Part shown: one piece after another, positions 53,999 to 63,058 of the stretch
Layout: the number at the start of each line of letters is the position of its first letter
Position numbering within the stretch: position 1 is the stretch's first letter
Translations under genes and position numbers: made by a program
NCBI RefSeq assembly: GCF_000316605.1
Contig: NC_019683.1
Location: 1,100,036-1,164,035 of the forward strand
Direction of reading: 5' to 3'
DNA: 64,000 nt
Source: [Leptolyngbya] sp. PCC 7376
GTDB taxonomy: Bacteria > Cyanobacteriota > Cyanobacteriia > Cyanobacteriales > MRBY01
The notes under the pieces: model-generated
Told to the model about the DNA's origin: nothing
The model's database searches: none
The model's input: only the letters and a program-made list of their open reading frames with translations

Positions 53999-54724
53999 CT
54001 ATGGTTCGGGTGTCTCAGCGACTGCGGGTTTACGACGGGCGGTTTTGATCGCAGTGATGAGGGTTGTGAGTAAAATTGCACCGATAGCAAAAGCATTCAG
54101 TCCAGCCATAATGCGGGGTCCCCACAAGCGACGGTGGAGGTCATTGAGAAATTCTTGATGGCTACCGCTAAAAATGAGAATGCCTTTAATAGTGTGGGTG
54201 ATCTTGCCTTTTTGCGAGCCGGTAATTCGAACGCTCTTGATGTTTTCGCCGAGGATGACGACATCATGGCCGGGATTGATATAGCGGAGTTTATTGTCAC
54301 GCTTCCAGTTGCGCACTTTGTAGGTATCGTTGTCCATCGCGATCTGGGCATCGTCGAGGTCAAATAATATTTCGCGAGGAGTCCAGAGACCATTGCCATC
54401 GACATAGGCAAGGTACTCGTTGTTTCTGCCTCGAATAGGATTGTCGGGGCTGGCGATCGCCTCCAAAACGACGGATGCTCCAGGGTCAAGGGTTTCGATT
54501 TCGGCGAGAGTAGTGACTACAGGCAAATCGATGGTCAACTGCAACACGCTTTTAGCATAAACCGCCATACCAAGGTTGACGCCCAAAAATAAAGTCAAAA
54601 CGCCAACGATCATTAAAATGCGCTGGGTAAAGATTTTTAGGGTTGTGATTTTCGGAACAACGAAGCGAAAAACAAGGGCGGCGATCGCCACAGAAAAAAG
54701 CAAAATGACAATATTAATAAACAT
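53999..54724 (-). CDS. membrane protein of unknown function
   Basis: 241 residues with two N-terminal membrane segments (about 4-22 and 33-54) and one near the C-terminus (about 205-228), enclosing a soluble domain (LPVVTTLAEIETLDPGASVV, NPIRGRNNEYLAYVDG, NPGHDVVILGENIKSVRI). The layout recalls GIDE-type E3-ligase-like membrane proteins, but I do not see enough conservation to say so. The gene is divergent from the GNAT gene, about 50 bases apart. Confidence 0.7.
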   Translation of the reverse strand: MFINIVILLFSVAIAALVFRFVVPKITTLKIFTQRILMIVGVLTLFLGVNLGMAVYAKSVLQLTIDLPVVTTLAEIETLDPGASVVLEAIASPDNPIRGRNNEYLAYVDGNGLWTPREILFDLDDAQIAMDNDTYKVRNWKRDNKLRYINPGHDVVILGENIKSVRITGSQKGKITHTIKGILIFSGSHQEFLNDLHRRLWGPRIMAGLNAFAIGAILLTTLITAIKTARRKPAVAETPEP

Positions 54725-54771
54725 CGACTCACACCGAGGAGAACCGTTTTAGGGTAACGGCAACAGAACTT

Positions 54772-55281
54772 ATGGATAGTATGCCGCGCAAACGACTGAG
54801 GGAAAAGGTTATTTACCGTAGCGGCGTCTATGGTGAATTGCTAATCGTCTCTGCTTTTATCGCCTCTGTTTTTAATCACTTTGTCGCGCCGGACTATGAC
54901 CCTCAAGGCACACATGAGTTTTTGAAATATATCCATCCCACAGCTATTGGCGATCGCCTTAAGCACAATCATTTTTTGCGAGTAGCAGAGGTCAATCAAC
55001 AGATTGTTGGTGTTTTAGAAATGCGAGATTATCACCATCTCTCATTACTTTTCGTCGCACGTTCTCACCAACGACAGGGTATTGCAAAAAAATTATTCAG
55101 CCAAGCGATCGCCATTTGTCAACAACATGACCAAGATCTGGCAGCCATTACAGTCAACTCCGCTCCTGGGGCCGTGCCAGCATACCAAGCCATGCACTTT
55201 CAAATTATTGGAGAAGAGCAGGTCAAAAATGGCATCCGCTTCATCCCAATGCAATATGAACTGAAACCAAAGTCAGAGTAA
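54772..55281 (+). CDS. GNAT family N-acetyltransferase
   Basis: 169 residues. The acetyl-CoA-binding motif is visible (LSLLFVARSHQRQGIAKKLFSQA, the R/QxxGxA/G loop as RQGIAK), with the preceding beta strand QIVGVLEMRDY and a C-terminal strand FQIIGEEQVKNGIRF. The N-terminal 40 residues are basic and form an unusual extra arm. The substrate is unknown. Its stop lies directly against the sqdX stop (convergent). Confidence 0.82.
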   Translation: MDSMPRKRLREKVIYRSGVYGELLIVSAFIASVFNHFVAPDYDPQGTHEFLKYIHPTAIGDRLKHNHFLRVAEVNQQIVGVLEMRDYHHLSLLFVARSHQRQGIAKKLFSQAIAICQQHDQDLAAITVNSAPGAVPAYQAMHFQIIGEEQVKNGIRFIPMQYELKPKSE

Positions 55282-55282
55282 T

Positions 55283-56419
55283 TTATGCTGCGGCTTCAAA
55301 TTCAGCGGTCTCGCCAATAACTTGTTGGTAATAGCCACGTAATTGTTGTGTTGCCGCAGCCCAGCCCCATTTTTCTGCTTCAAGTCGAGCATTCACCCGC
55401 ATAGCTTCGCGCTCTTCCGTTGCAGCAAGTAAACGTTGAGTTGCCTTCACTGCCCCATCAGGATCAGCAGGGTCAAACATAAATCCATTTTCGCCATCGG
55501 TCACGATATCAGGAATGCCACCAGAATTCGCGGCAACCACTGGACACCCGGCAGCCATCGCTTCGAGGAGAACTAATCCAAGAGTTTCAGTACGAGAGGG
55601 GAATACAAAAGCATCTGAGGAGGCAAAGGCAGAAGCAAGTTCTAAACCTTGGAGATATCCGACAAAATGAGTATTTGTCTCAGCAAAATGTTCTTCTAAT
55701 TCACTGCGGTAGGGGCCGTCACCAACAATCGCCAACCGAGAACCAGGAATCGATTCGAGAACAGGTTTAATTTGATCAATTTGTTTTTCGGCAGAAACGC
55801 GCCCAACATATAAGAGTAGCGGAGCTTCTGGATGTCCTTGCGATAGGCGATCGCGCATCTTTTCAGACTTCAGACTTGGCTGAAACATTTCAGTATCAAC
55901 ACCTCGTTGCCATAGATCAAGATGCTTAATGCCATGAATACGGAGTTCCTCCACCATGGCCGTCGAAGTACAAAGATTTAAAGCAGCTTGGTTGTGGGCG
56001 GCCTTGAGAAGCTCCCATAAAAAACCTTCTAAGGCACCCAGTCCATAATGCTTGAGATATTGAGGTAAGTGAGTGTGGTAGGACGCCATCAGGGGGATAT
56101 TCATTTTCTTCGCGAAGAAAATTCCACCTAAACCCAAAATTGCAGGGTTAACAACGTGAATTAAATCGGGATTAAATTCTTCAAGGGCTTTACCAACTGA
56201 AGGGCCGGGAAATGCCATTTTTAGTTCGGGATACCAAGGCAGCGGATTACCTTTGACACCATAGACTTGTGCACCTTTATGCTCCCGCAATCCACCATCG
56301 GGGCAAAACACCATCACTTGATCACCACTGCGTTGCAAATGATCGACTGTGTGGCGGAGTCGAGTCACGATGCCATCTACTTTCGGTAAAAAGGTTTCAG
56401 TAAAAAGGGCGATACGCAT
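55283..56419 (-). CDS. sqdX: sulfoquinovosyltransferase SqdX
   Basis: A GT4 family glycosyltransferase, 378 residues, that joins sulfoquinovose from UDP-sulfoquinovose to diacylglycerol, the last step of sulfolipid (SQDG) synthesis for thylakoid membranes. Visible: the N-terminal RIALFTETFLPKVDGIVTRL, SYHTHLPQYLKHYGLG, the donor-binding E-x7-E (SRTETLGLVLLEAMAAG). In many cyanobacteria it lies next to sqdB, but sqdB is not here. Sulfolipid replaces phospholipid under phosphate limitation, a loose link to the pst genes of this window. Confidence 0.92.
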   Translation of the reverse strand: MRIALFTETFLPKVDGIVTRLRHTVDHLQRSGDQVMVFCPDGGLREHKGAQVYGVKGNPLPWYPELKMAFPGPSVGKALEEFNPDLIHVVNPAILGLGGIFFAKKMNIPLMASYHTHLPQYLKHYGLGALEGFLWELLKAAHNQAALNLCTSTAMVEELRIHGIKHLDLWQRGVDTEMFQPSLKSEKMRDRLSQGHPEAPLLLYVGRVSAEKQIDQIKPVLESIPGSRLAIVGDGPYRSELEEHFAETNTHFVGYLQGLELASAFASSDAFVFPSRTETLGLVLLEAMAAGCPVVAANSGGIPDIVTDGENGFMFDPADPDGAVKATQRLLAATEEREAMRVNARLEAEKWGWAAATQQLRGYYQQVIGETAEFEAAA

Positions 56420-56855
56420 AACAGAACTTTACAGAGAAAAGTGTGATTGTAGGGTATCAGACAAGGGGCGTTTCCTCACATAATCAATTCTTAATCATGG
56501 TCTGCCAGATATATAAATATGTGGGTAAACTCAAGGGCGATCACCTCACATCCATCAGAATGACAGCCCACTGTTAGGCATAGAAAATCTATGGCTGCAA
56601 CTAAATTTTCCTGCCAATGCGAAGGGACTCAGTAAAGATTTAGAGATGGTAAAGAAGGTTTTTCTCAGAGCTTTCTAGTGATAATTTCAGCGATCATCAC
56701 AGCCAAACGAAATCACATCAGGCAAAATATATTTAATCTAGACTGTAGATCGAATGCAGCATGATTTCAGAGCCACTCATCGCATCTATCTAAACCATCC
56801 TCGCTAATAAATTTTTTTCGACCTCTGGAGTTTGGCGATCGCCCCGACAAATTTA
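56420..56855. other. intergenic region upstream of the polysaccharide block
   Basis: About 435 bases between divergent sqdX and the first glycosyltransferase. It should hold both promoters; I see no clear boxes, hairpin, or RNA. A HIP1 octamer at 56835 overlaps an unused TTG start at 56832. Confidence 0.5.
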
Positions 56856-58067
56856 ATGAAAGTATTATTTCTCGCCTCCTATTTCCCAAAACCAGACAAT
56901 CCACTCATGGGAACATGGGCCCTCTGCCAAGCTCAAGCTTTTGTTAGACAGGGCGTTGATTTAAAAGTTCTATCTTTCACATCATGGGTTCCGAAAGCCC
57001 TCGCCCGCAGTTCTGGCGCTAGAGCATATGCCAACTGTCCCACTGCCCACACATGGGAAGGCGATGTCCATGTGGAATATCCTCGCTGGGGTTACTACCC
57101 CATTAATCCGATCAAAAGCTGGAGCTACAGCAACCCAGAACCTTACCTCCACTTTGCCTTTCAGACGGCGAAAAAAAGACTGATCGCTGAAATTGAATCT
57201 TTTAACCCCGATGTAATTTTTTGCCACCATAGCGTTCCCAATGCCTGGATGGTTGCCCAGCTCCCCGAAAAATATCGTCGACCAATGTTTGTGCTGGAAC
57301 ATGATTTCGAGGAAATTGCTGACTGTAATCACCTCCCCAAACGCCATACCGCTTACAAAACAGCTCTTTCTGCTACCACTGCTTTACTGGCCGTTTCAAA
57401 ACCGATGGAAAAAGATATGCGTCGTCTTTTCCCTGAGCAACACATTTTTACCCACCACAATGGCATCAATATTGAACCTGTCCCCGAGAATTTAGAGCGC
57501 TCTCCAGAACTCCAAGACAAATTCGTATTTTTAGCTTGTGCACTCTTCGCTGAACGGAAAGGTGTTCCTCTTCTCGTCAGAGCGTTTGGGGCGATCGCTG
57601 ACCAATATCCCGATTCCATCCTACGTATCATTGGTGGCGGTCCAGAAGAAGAACTGATTAAAGAAACAGTCCAATTATTAAAGCTTGAAAATCGAGTTCA
57701 ACTCATTGGGAAACAACCCCATAATGTCGTCCTCCAGGAAATGCACCTAGCCGATTGCTTTGCCCTTGTCGGCTGGAATGAACCCTTTGCCACAGTTTAC
57801 TTAGAAGCAATGGCGGCTGGTAAACCTATTATTTGCTGTAGCGATGGTGGTATCACCGATGTCATCGAACATGAACAAGAAGCACTGATTATTCCACCGA
57901 AAGACGAATCAGCCACAATCCAAGCCCTCAAATTGATGCTCGATAACCCAGATAAAGTTACAACGATGGGTCACAACGCTAAACATCTCATTGAATCAAG
58001 CCTCACTTGGGACGTGAAAACAAAAGAATTACTCAATCATTTTGAGACAGTGCCTACCTCTCAATAA
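56856..58067 (+). CDS. glycosyltransferase family 4 (first of the polysaccharide block)
   Basis: 403 residues from the ATG at 56856; the frame extends to a TTG at 56832. The start MKVLFLASYFPKPDNPLMG and WALCQAQAF fit the GT4 nucleotide-sugar fold. The C-terminal domain holds FVFLACALFAERKGVPLLVRAF and the GT4 E-x7-E (NEPFATVYLEAMAAGKPI, with the two Glu flanking). It is likely to add a sugar to a lipid-linked intermediate. The sugar is unknown. Confidence 0.9.
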   Translation: MKVLFLASYFPKPDNPLMGTWALCQAQAFVRQGVDLKVLSFTSWVPKALARSSGARAYANCPTAHTWEGDVHVEYPRWGYYPINPIKSWSYSNPEPYLHFAFQTAKKRLIAEIESFNPDVIFCHHSVPNAWMVAQLPEKYRRPMFVLEHDFEEIADCNHLPKRHTAYKTALSATTALLAVSKPMEKDMRRLFPEQHIFTHHNGINIEPVPENLERSPELQDKFVFLACALFAERKGVPLLVRAFGAIADQYPDSILRIIGGGPEEELIKETVQLLKLENRVQLIGKQPHNVVLQEMHLADCFALVGWNEPFATVYLEAMAAGKPIICCSDGGITDVIEHEQEALIIPPKDESATIQALKLMLDNPDKVTTMGHNAKHLIESSLTWDVKTKELLNHFETVPTSQ

Positions 58068-58142
58068 CCCTAAACACACACTTTCCAAACTCAATATAAA
58101 TTCAATCTTATTCATCATTGCCCATCAGTTTTCTATCATGCT

Positions 58143-59624
58143 ATGAGTGCTACAAAAACAGCGCAAGCCCACCCCGTTCTTACAAGGAAACAGGAAGCTA
58201 AACTGATTCCCCACCCCAATCCAGCGGGAACAGCCTGTCTTGTGATTGGGTGTGCTGCCGCATTCGTAATGTATCCCCAAGGTGCAGATCAAGGTATTTC
58301 TGAGATGGCAGCGATCGCTGCAAGATATGTGGGGATGGGATTTTTAGGCAGCCTATTATTTGATGTCACCAAAGGCTTACGTAATCTTTTGAGAACTGAT
58401 GTTCTTTTTATTCTTGGAACTTATGCACTAACCCTTGCTGAATTTTTATTTCCCCAAGAAGAGTTTAATAGTTGGCCTCTCTCTCCAGAGATGCTCTCTG
58501 TTTCTATCAACATGTCCTTACTAGGGATTGGGGTATTTGCAATAAGCCGTCACCTTGTGAAACCCATCAGTATTAAAGCAAAACTATTGACGCTGGATAG
58601 TTTGTCACCCAATGCAATTGTAATTACCGCGTTAGTATGTGGCTTCTTGGGTTTTTTGACTAGGCTAATATCTGTAGACTTCCAAATTTTTGGTGGTGAG
58701 GTTGGCGTTCCTGGGAATAAAGGAATGATATTCCATATGATGGGAGCACGCTTCTCTCAACCCTGGGCACGTGCTGGCCAGCTAGGAGGATGGAATACAC
58801 TACTTGGAGAACTCGCCCTACTACAGTATGTTATCCCCCCTCTGTTTGGGGTTAGTCTCAATCGCCTAAAGCAGTTTGGTATTTTGCGATTGGCGATTCT
58901 AGGATCCATTTTTTATCTGGTAATGTTCGGAGCCTTCGCTGGGGGGACAAGAAATGTTTTTATCGCTCATGTTTCTACATTTGCGATGAGCTATTTAGTG
59001 ACTGTCCCTCAAAAAAAAGACTTCACACACAATCTCATTCGGATGGTCTTACCAACAGTGCTAATTTTCTGGCTTACAGGCTGGGCAGCCTATCATATGC
59101 TGGAATTTCGGACGATTGGTCTCAGACGTTATTTGGAATATGAGGTCTACAAAACAGAAGCTGTCAGAGAGACACTTGCAGTGGACTATAATCTTGCATC
59201 AATGGCTTTAATTGGTGAGGGAATGCCAGCAAGACATCCATATCTAGGCTCAGAGATTATTGTGTGGGCAATCAGTAAGCCAGTTCCACGAGCAGTCTGG
59301 AAGGGGAAGCCCGCGGGTTTAAGCGTTTCGATGGAGGAAATCGCAGGGACTGATGGCGGTTTTACCATTGCTATCACTTACATTGGAGAAGCTTATATGT
59401 TTGCCGGCTGGCCAGGTATTGTGATTGTTTCTGCATTTTTTGGGGTCTTAACAGCCTGGTGGAATCGTATGGCTATTTTGACTCAGTCTGATTATGGCTT
59501 GGTTGTTTATGCATTGGGATTTTTTGCTGCCGGTCTTACAACCAGAAGCTTTTTCTGGACAACAACGGCTATTCTGCCTGTAATTGCCCTAGTTGTCTTT
59601 AGGAAGTTTGGTCCTTTTAAATAG
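58143..59624 (+). CDS. polysaccharide polymerase-like membrane protein
   Basis: 493 residues with about ten hydrophobic segments (for example VGMGFLGSLLF, LFILGTYALTLAEFLF, LILGSIFYLVMFGAFAGG). A polar loop (GLSVSMEEIAGTDGGFT, about 395-410) sits between TM segments as in O-antigen-polymerase (Wzy) type proteins, and the context between two glycosyltransferases supports polymerisation or export of a surface glycan. No flippase or ABC exporter is in the window. Confidence 0.65.
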   Translation: MSATKTAQAHPVLTRKQEAKLIPHPNPAGTACLVIGCAAAFVMYPQGADQGISEMAAIAARYVGMGFLGSLLFDVTKGLRNLLRTDVLFILGTYALTLAEFLFPQEEFNSWPLSPEMLSVSINMSLLGIGVFAISRHLVKPISIKAKLLTLDSLSPNAIVITALVCGFLGFLTRLISVDFQIFGGEVGVPGNKGMIFHMMGARFSQPWARAGQLGGWNTLLGELALLQYVIPPLFGVSLNRLKQFGILRLAILGSIFYLVMFGAFAGGTRNVFIAHVSTFAMSYLVTVPQKKDFTHNLIRMVLPTVLIFWLTGWAAYHMLEFRTIGLRRYLEYEVYKTEAVRETLAVDYNLASMALIGEGMPARHPYLGSEIIVWAISKPVPRAVWKGKPAGLSVSMEEIAGTDGGFTIAITYIGEAYMFAGWPGIVIVSAFFGVLTAWWNRMAILTQSDYGLVVYALGFFAAGLTTRSFFWTTTAILPVIALVVFRKFGPFK

Positions 59625-59707
59625 TGATCTCTTTAAGCTAGCGATCGCCACATCAAAAGAGTTGTTCTAGTATTACCGTTAGTTGAGATCATCGCGCTGC
59701 GCCATTC

Positions 59708-60898
59708 ATGAAAATTCTGCATATTATTCCATCTATTAGTGCTGATATGGGAGGACCATCACAGGTCGCGCTTAATCTCGTTAAAGCCTTACGAGATATC
59801 GGGGAAGATGCAGAAATTCTCACCACAAATTACGGGATGGGAGAGGTTAAAACAGGCGATCGCCAAGAGTATATTTTCGATGAGACCTTGGGTTTATCAG
59901 TACCTGTGTGGTTTTTGCCCTACGATCCACCAAATTTAAAAGAGTTTATTTTTTCGCGGGCAGCAACAGGTTGGATGTGGCAAAATCTCGCTAATTACGA
60001 CATTCTTGATCACCATTATCTTTTTTCCTATTTGCCGACTTGTGCAGCAGCGATCGCCCAGTTTAAGAAAATCCCCTATACCGTCAGAACAATGGGTCAG
60101 CTCACCTCTTGGGCATTGGCGCAAGGAAAAACGAAGAAGCAACTCTATACAACTTTATTTGAACGACGGAATCTTCAGAACGCAGCAGCCGTTCACTGCA
60201 CAGCAAATGGTGAAGCTGCTGATGTGCAAGGCTTTGGCATTACAACACCGACCATTACTTTGCCATTAGGGGTAAACATTCCAGATGAAATTCCCAATGC
60301 CAAACAGCGGTTACGACAAGAATATAATATTGGTACTGATACGCCAATTATTTTATTTTTATCGAGATTACATTATAAAAAACGACCAGATTTATTGTTA
60401 AGATCACTCGCCGATTTAAAACAATCAAATCAACCTTTTTACGCTATTTTTGCAGGTACTGGTGAACCGGAATACAGAGAAGAATTAGTGCAACTCACTA
60501 CAGATTTAGAGTTGACAAACGATGTGATTTTTCCTGGCCTAATTACAGGAGATGACAAAGAATGTTTATTGCAAGGGGCTGATATTTTTGCATTGCCATC
60601 CTACTCAGAAAATTTTGGGATTGCAGTGGCAGAAGCCCTAGTAGTTGGTTTACCCGTGGTGATTACCCGAGGGATTCAGATTTCACCAGATATTGAGGCA
60701 GCAGGGGGAGGCAAGATTATTGAGGATACTCAAGAATCTCTCACCGAAGCTCTTTTGACTTTGTTACGAGAACCAGAAAAGCGTTTAGAGATTGGTCGAA
60801 AAGGTAAAGCTTTCGCCCGGGAGACTTATTCTTGGTCGGCGATCGCCCAACAACTTGCGACAGAGTACAAAAAAATTTGCTATGCAAATAAGCCTTAA
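59708..60898 (+). CDS. glycosyltransferase family 4 (third of the polysaccharide block)
   Basis: 396 residues, ATG start. N-terminal MKILHIIPSISADMGGPSQV binds the acceptor, while the C-terminal domain includes LFLSRLHYKKRPDLLLRSL and YSENFGIAVAEALVVGLPVV, the GT4 E-x7-E donor motif. Ends overlapping by four bases with the stop of the Mrp operon on the other strand (60895-60898). Confidence 0.9.
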   Translation: MKILHIIPSISADMGGPSQVALNLVKALRDIGEDAEILTTNYGMGEVKTGDRQEYIFDETLGLSVPVWFLPYDPPNLKEFIFSRAATGWMWQNLANYDILDHHYLFSYLPTCAAAIAQFKKIPYTVRTMGQLTSWALAQGKTKKQLYTTLFERRNLQNAAAVHCTANGEAADVQGFGITTPTITLPLGVNIPDEIPNAKQRLRQEYNIGTDTPIILFLSRLHYKKRPDLLLRSLADLKQSNQPFYAIFAGTGEPEYREELVQLTTDLELTNDVIFPGLITGDDKECLLQGADIFALPSYSENFGIAVAEALVVGLPVVITRGIQISPDIEAAGGGKIIEDTQESLTEALLTLLREPEKRLEIGRKGKAFARETYSWSAIAQQLATEYKKICYANKP

Positions 60899-61557
60899 AG
60901 TAAACCGCGATGACGAATAAAGATCAAGATTGCGGCCCAGGAACCAAGGGCAACCTTGATGGCTACCAAAATATTTAGAATCGTAATCCAGCCACCACTA
61001 AATAAAGTGCCAAATTCACCATAGGGCAACTGCAAACCGATAAGCGATAAGCCCGCTAGCAAGAAGAAAATGAGTACAGATATTTTTTCGAGGATGGCAG
61101 CATTCCACTTTTTATAAATGTTGTCCATCCATTCTGGGGAAGACACAATCGCCACTAGACCAATCGCTGTACCACCAGCAACACCCGCAGCAAAACCGCC
61201 ACCAGGACTCAGATGCCCACGAATTGCCAGCTCAATACTAATCAGCGCCGCAATCGTTGCCCCTAAGCGTGCCAAAACGATAGAGGGAGAGTCGGTAAAC
61301 TGCTTCACCTCCTTCGATGGATGTTCATCCGATAGTAAGAAGCGCACCCCCATAATCGCGAGGGTAAACACCATCACCTCAAACCCTGTGTCATAAAGAC
61401 GGTTCCGGAGAATGATCCCCGATACGGCATTGGGAATACCACTTTCCGTTGCAACAGTCTCGGCGATCGCCAAATCAGCAGCTTCCATGGCAAAGTTGGG
61501 AAAAACCAACATTTTGATGAATAGCGCAATGCCGAAAGCAAGGTAGACCCACTTCAT
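60895..61557 (-). CDS. mnhB: Mrp-type antiporter subunit B
   Basis: 220 residues, about six membrane segments. The second half carries the MnhB domain: IRGHLSPGGGFAAGVAGGTAIGLV and VLIFFLLAGLSLIGLQLP. The first part (NAVSGIILRNRLYDTGFEVMVFTLAIMGV) is an extra N-terminal segment of the kind found where MnhB carries part of MnhA. It overlaps the preceding DUF4040 gene by four bases. Last gene of the operon. Confidence 0.9.
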   Translation of the reverse strand: MKWVYLAFGIALFIKMLVFPNFAMEAADLAIAETVATESGIPNAVSGIILRNRLYDTGFEVMVFTLAIMGVRFLLSDEHPSKEVKQFTDSPSIVLARLGATIAALISIELAIRGHLSPGGGFAAGVAGGTAIGLVAIVSSPEWMDNIYKKWNAAILEKISVLIFFLLAGLSLIGLQLPYGEFGTLFSGGWITILNILVAIKVALGSWAAILIFIRHRGLL

Positions 61558-62144
61558 GACTGATTCTCCATAAACGTTTGCGAGGCTGGTACCACGACAG
61601 CAGTAGAAGGTGTAATGTCTTGCAATTGTAATTCCACGAGTTCCGTTAATGCTGAAGTCTTAAATATTTCGTATAGGCGAGGAATACGTGTTTTAAAAAT
61701 ATGTATTTGTTCAGTGTCATCGAGTTGCAAAATACAATGCACATCCTTCAATTCAAGGGCATGTTGAAGCGCTTTTTGATCTTCAAAAACCACAGGTTCA
61801 AGACGAAGATGATATTTGCTTAGGACTTGTTTCAAAATAGGGTTTAATTTTGTGGTGAGATTCACCGTTTCTGTACCAATAGACAGAATTCCAAAACGTA
61901 AACTCATTGACGACCGCACAGCCACAGCATAAAGCGTAATGGACAACATCGTACCCACAAGTGCCTCCGTTAAAGCAACATCAGCCGCCCCAAATATGGC
62001 ATAGAGCAAGGCAGCGATCGCCCCTAAAATACCTCGAATAACTAACCCATAATAAGGATTTTTTTGGAAGACCAATAACCCAGATGTTAGAGGTAATAAC
62101 AGGGCGATCGCCAAAATAAACCAGTCAAAATTAGATTCGCTCAT
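61554..62144 (-). CDS. DUF4040 (MnhA C-terminal / MbhD-like) antiporter subunit
   Basis: 196 residues from the ATG at 62144, which overlaps mnhG by 14 bases; the longer frame starts at 62213 inside mnhG. Membrane segments up to about residue 85 (LALLLPLTSGLLVF, GILGAIAALLYAIFGAADVALTEA with the conserved FGAPDVALTE-type motif) are DUF4040. The C-terminal 100 residues form a soluble region (LKQVLSKYHLRLEPVVFEDQ, PRLYEIFKTSALTELVELQ) that I do not recognise and that looks like an added regulatory domain. Confidence 0.82.
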   Translation of the reverse strand: MSESNFDWFILAIALLLPLTSGLLVFQKNPYYGLVIRGILGAIAALLYAIFGAADVALTEALVGTMLSITLYAVAVRSSMSLRFGILSIGTETVNLTTKLNPILKQVLSKYHLRLEPVVFEDQKALQHALELKDVHCILQLDDTEQIHIFKTRIPRLYEIFKTSALTELVELQLQDITPSTAVVVPASQTFMENQS

Positions 62145-62424
62145 TACCGCCTCCGCGACTCGAACAATAGGCCAAAACATATCCCAATACCGTATTCCAA
62201 ATAGATAGAGCAATAATTGCTAAAACTAGCAGAGGCCATTCTCTTGGGATTTTTAGCAGTAATCCCGCCATAATTGCCATGGAGCCAAGGGTGTCAGAGA
62301 CCGAAAGGGTATGTAACTTAAACAGAACAGAACGATCACCCAGCAAAGGAATGGTGCCCCAAAACCAAAAAATCACACCCAAAATAATGCAGCCGTAACT
62401 GAGGATATTAATAAAATCACTCAT
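62131..62424 (-). CDS. mnhG: Mrp antiporter subunit G
   Basis: 97 residues, three membrane segments, with the MnhG motif RLGTLSVSDTLGS-like FKLHTLSVSDTLGSMAIMAGLLL. Overlaps mnhF by 4 bases. Part of the Mrp complex that exchanges Na+ (or other cations) for H+. Confidence 0.9.
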   Translation of the reverse strand: MSDFINILSYGCIILGVIFWFWGTIPLLGDRSVLFKLHTLSVSDTLGSMAIMAGLLLKIPREWPLLVLAIIALSIWNTVLGYVLAYCSSRGGGNERI

Positions 62425-62672
62425 GATAAATTCACCCGCCTCAAAATATGAGCCAACAACATTAATGCCGCATTACCCACACATAAAATCAGGACACCCA
62501 CAACACCAATAGTCCAGTCATCTCTAAGCACTGAAATAACCAAAATCATGACTGAGGTTTTACTAGAAATACTGGCAAAAGCAAGTAGTTTTTGCCAAAT
62601 ATCTTGGTCTTGTATTGCTTCATAAATCGGCAGTAATAAGGCCCCGATCATGGCACCAAAAATCAAATTCAT
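62421..62672 (-). CDS. mnhF: Mrp antiporter subunit F
   Basis: 83 residues with three hydrophobic segments: LIFGAMIGALLLPIY, SVMILVISVLRDDW and GVVGVLILCVGNAALMLLAHIL. Identity rests on size, topology and position between MnhE and MnhG genes. Its start overlaps the mnhE stop by 4 bases. Confidence 0.8.
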   Translation of the reverse strand: MNLIFGAMIGALLLPIYEAIQDQDIWQKLLAFASISSKTSVMILVISVLRDDWTIGVVGVLILCVGNAALMLLAHILRRVNLS

Positions 62673-63058
62673 TCGGGCTTCCTCCGTTGAACGCGGTGTA
62701 CTTCATACCAACCGTCTTCGTGGTAGTGCAATACGATAGTTTTCGGGGTGAAGGTAATCAGAAAAATATCGAGAAAAATCAAGCCAGGTGTACGATTTGG
62801 TTTCACGCGCTCCATCGCCACTGTTTCATAGAGATGGGGACGAAAAATCATTTCGATGGCTTCGATATAAGCTTGGGGAATCGCAATGGCAATTTCCCAC
62901 AGCACATGGAGCCAATCTTTAATTTGAGCCGCATCAAACCGTTTACCAGGCATCAAAATCGCAATGATTACGCCGATAAGAATATTGGCGGCACTTAGGT
63001 CTGCGGTGAGCAGAAACCAGATCATTAAAATCAGAAAAATATCGAGAATGCCGATCAT
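62669..63058 (-). CDS. mnhE: Mrp antiporter subunit E
   Basis: 129 residues from the ATG at 63058 (four bases overlapping the mnhD-like stop). A single strong membrane segment (FLILMIWFLLTADLSAANILIG) is followed by PQAYIEAIEMIFRPHLYE and a soluble tail (TPKTIVLHYHEDGWYEVHRV), the MnhE pattern. Confidence 0.88.
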   Translation of the reverse strand: MIGILDIFLILMIWFLLTADLSAANILIGVIIAILMPGKRFDAAQIKDWLHVLWEIAIAIPQAYIEAIEMIFRPHLYETVAMERVKPNRTPGLIFLDIFLITFTPKTIVLHYHEDGWYEVHRVQRRKPE

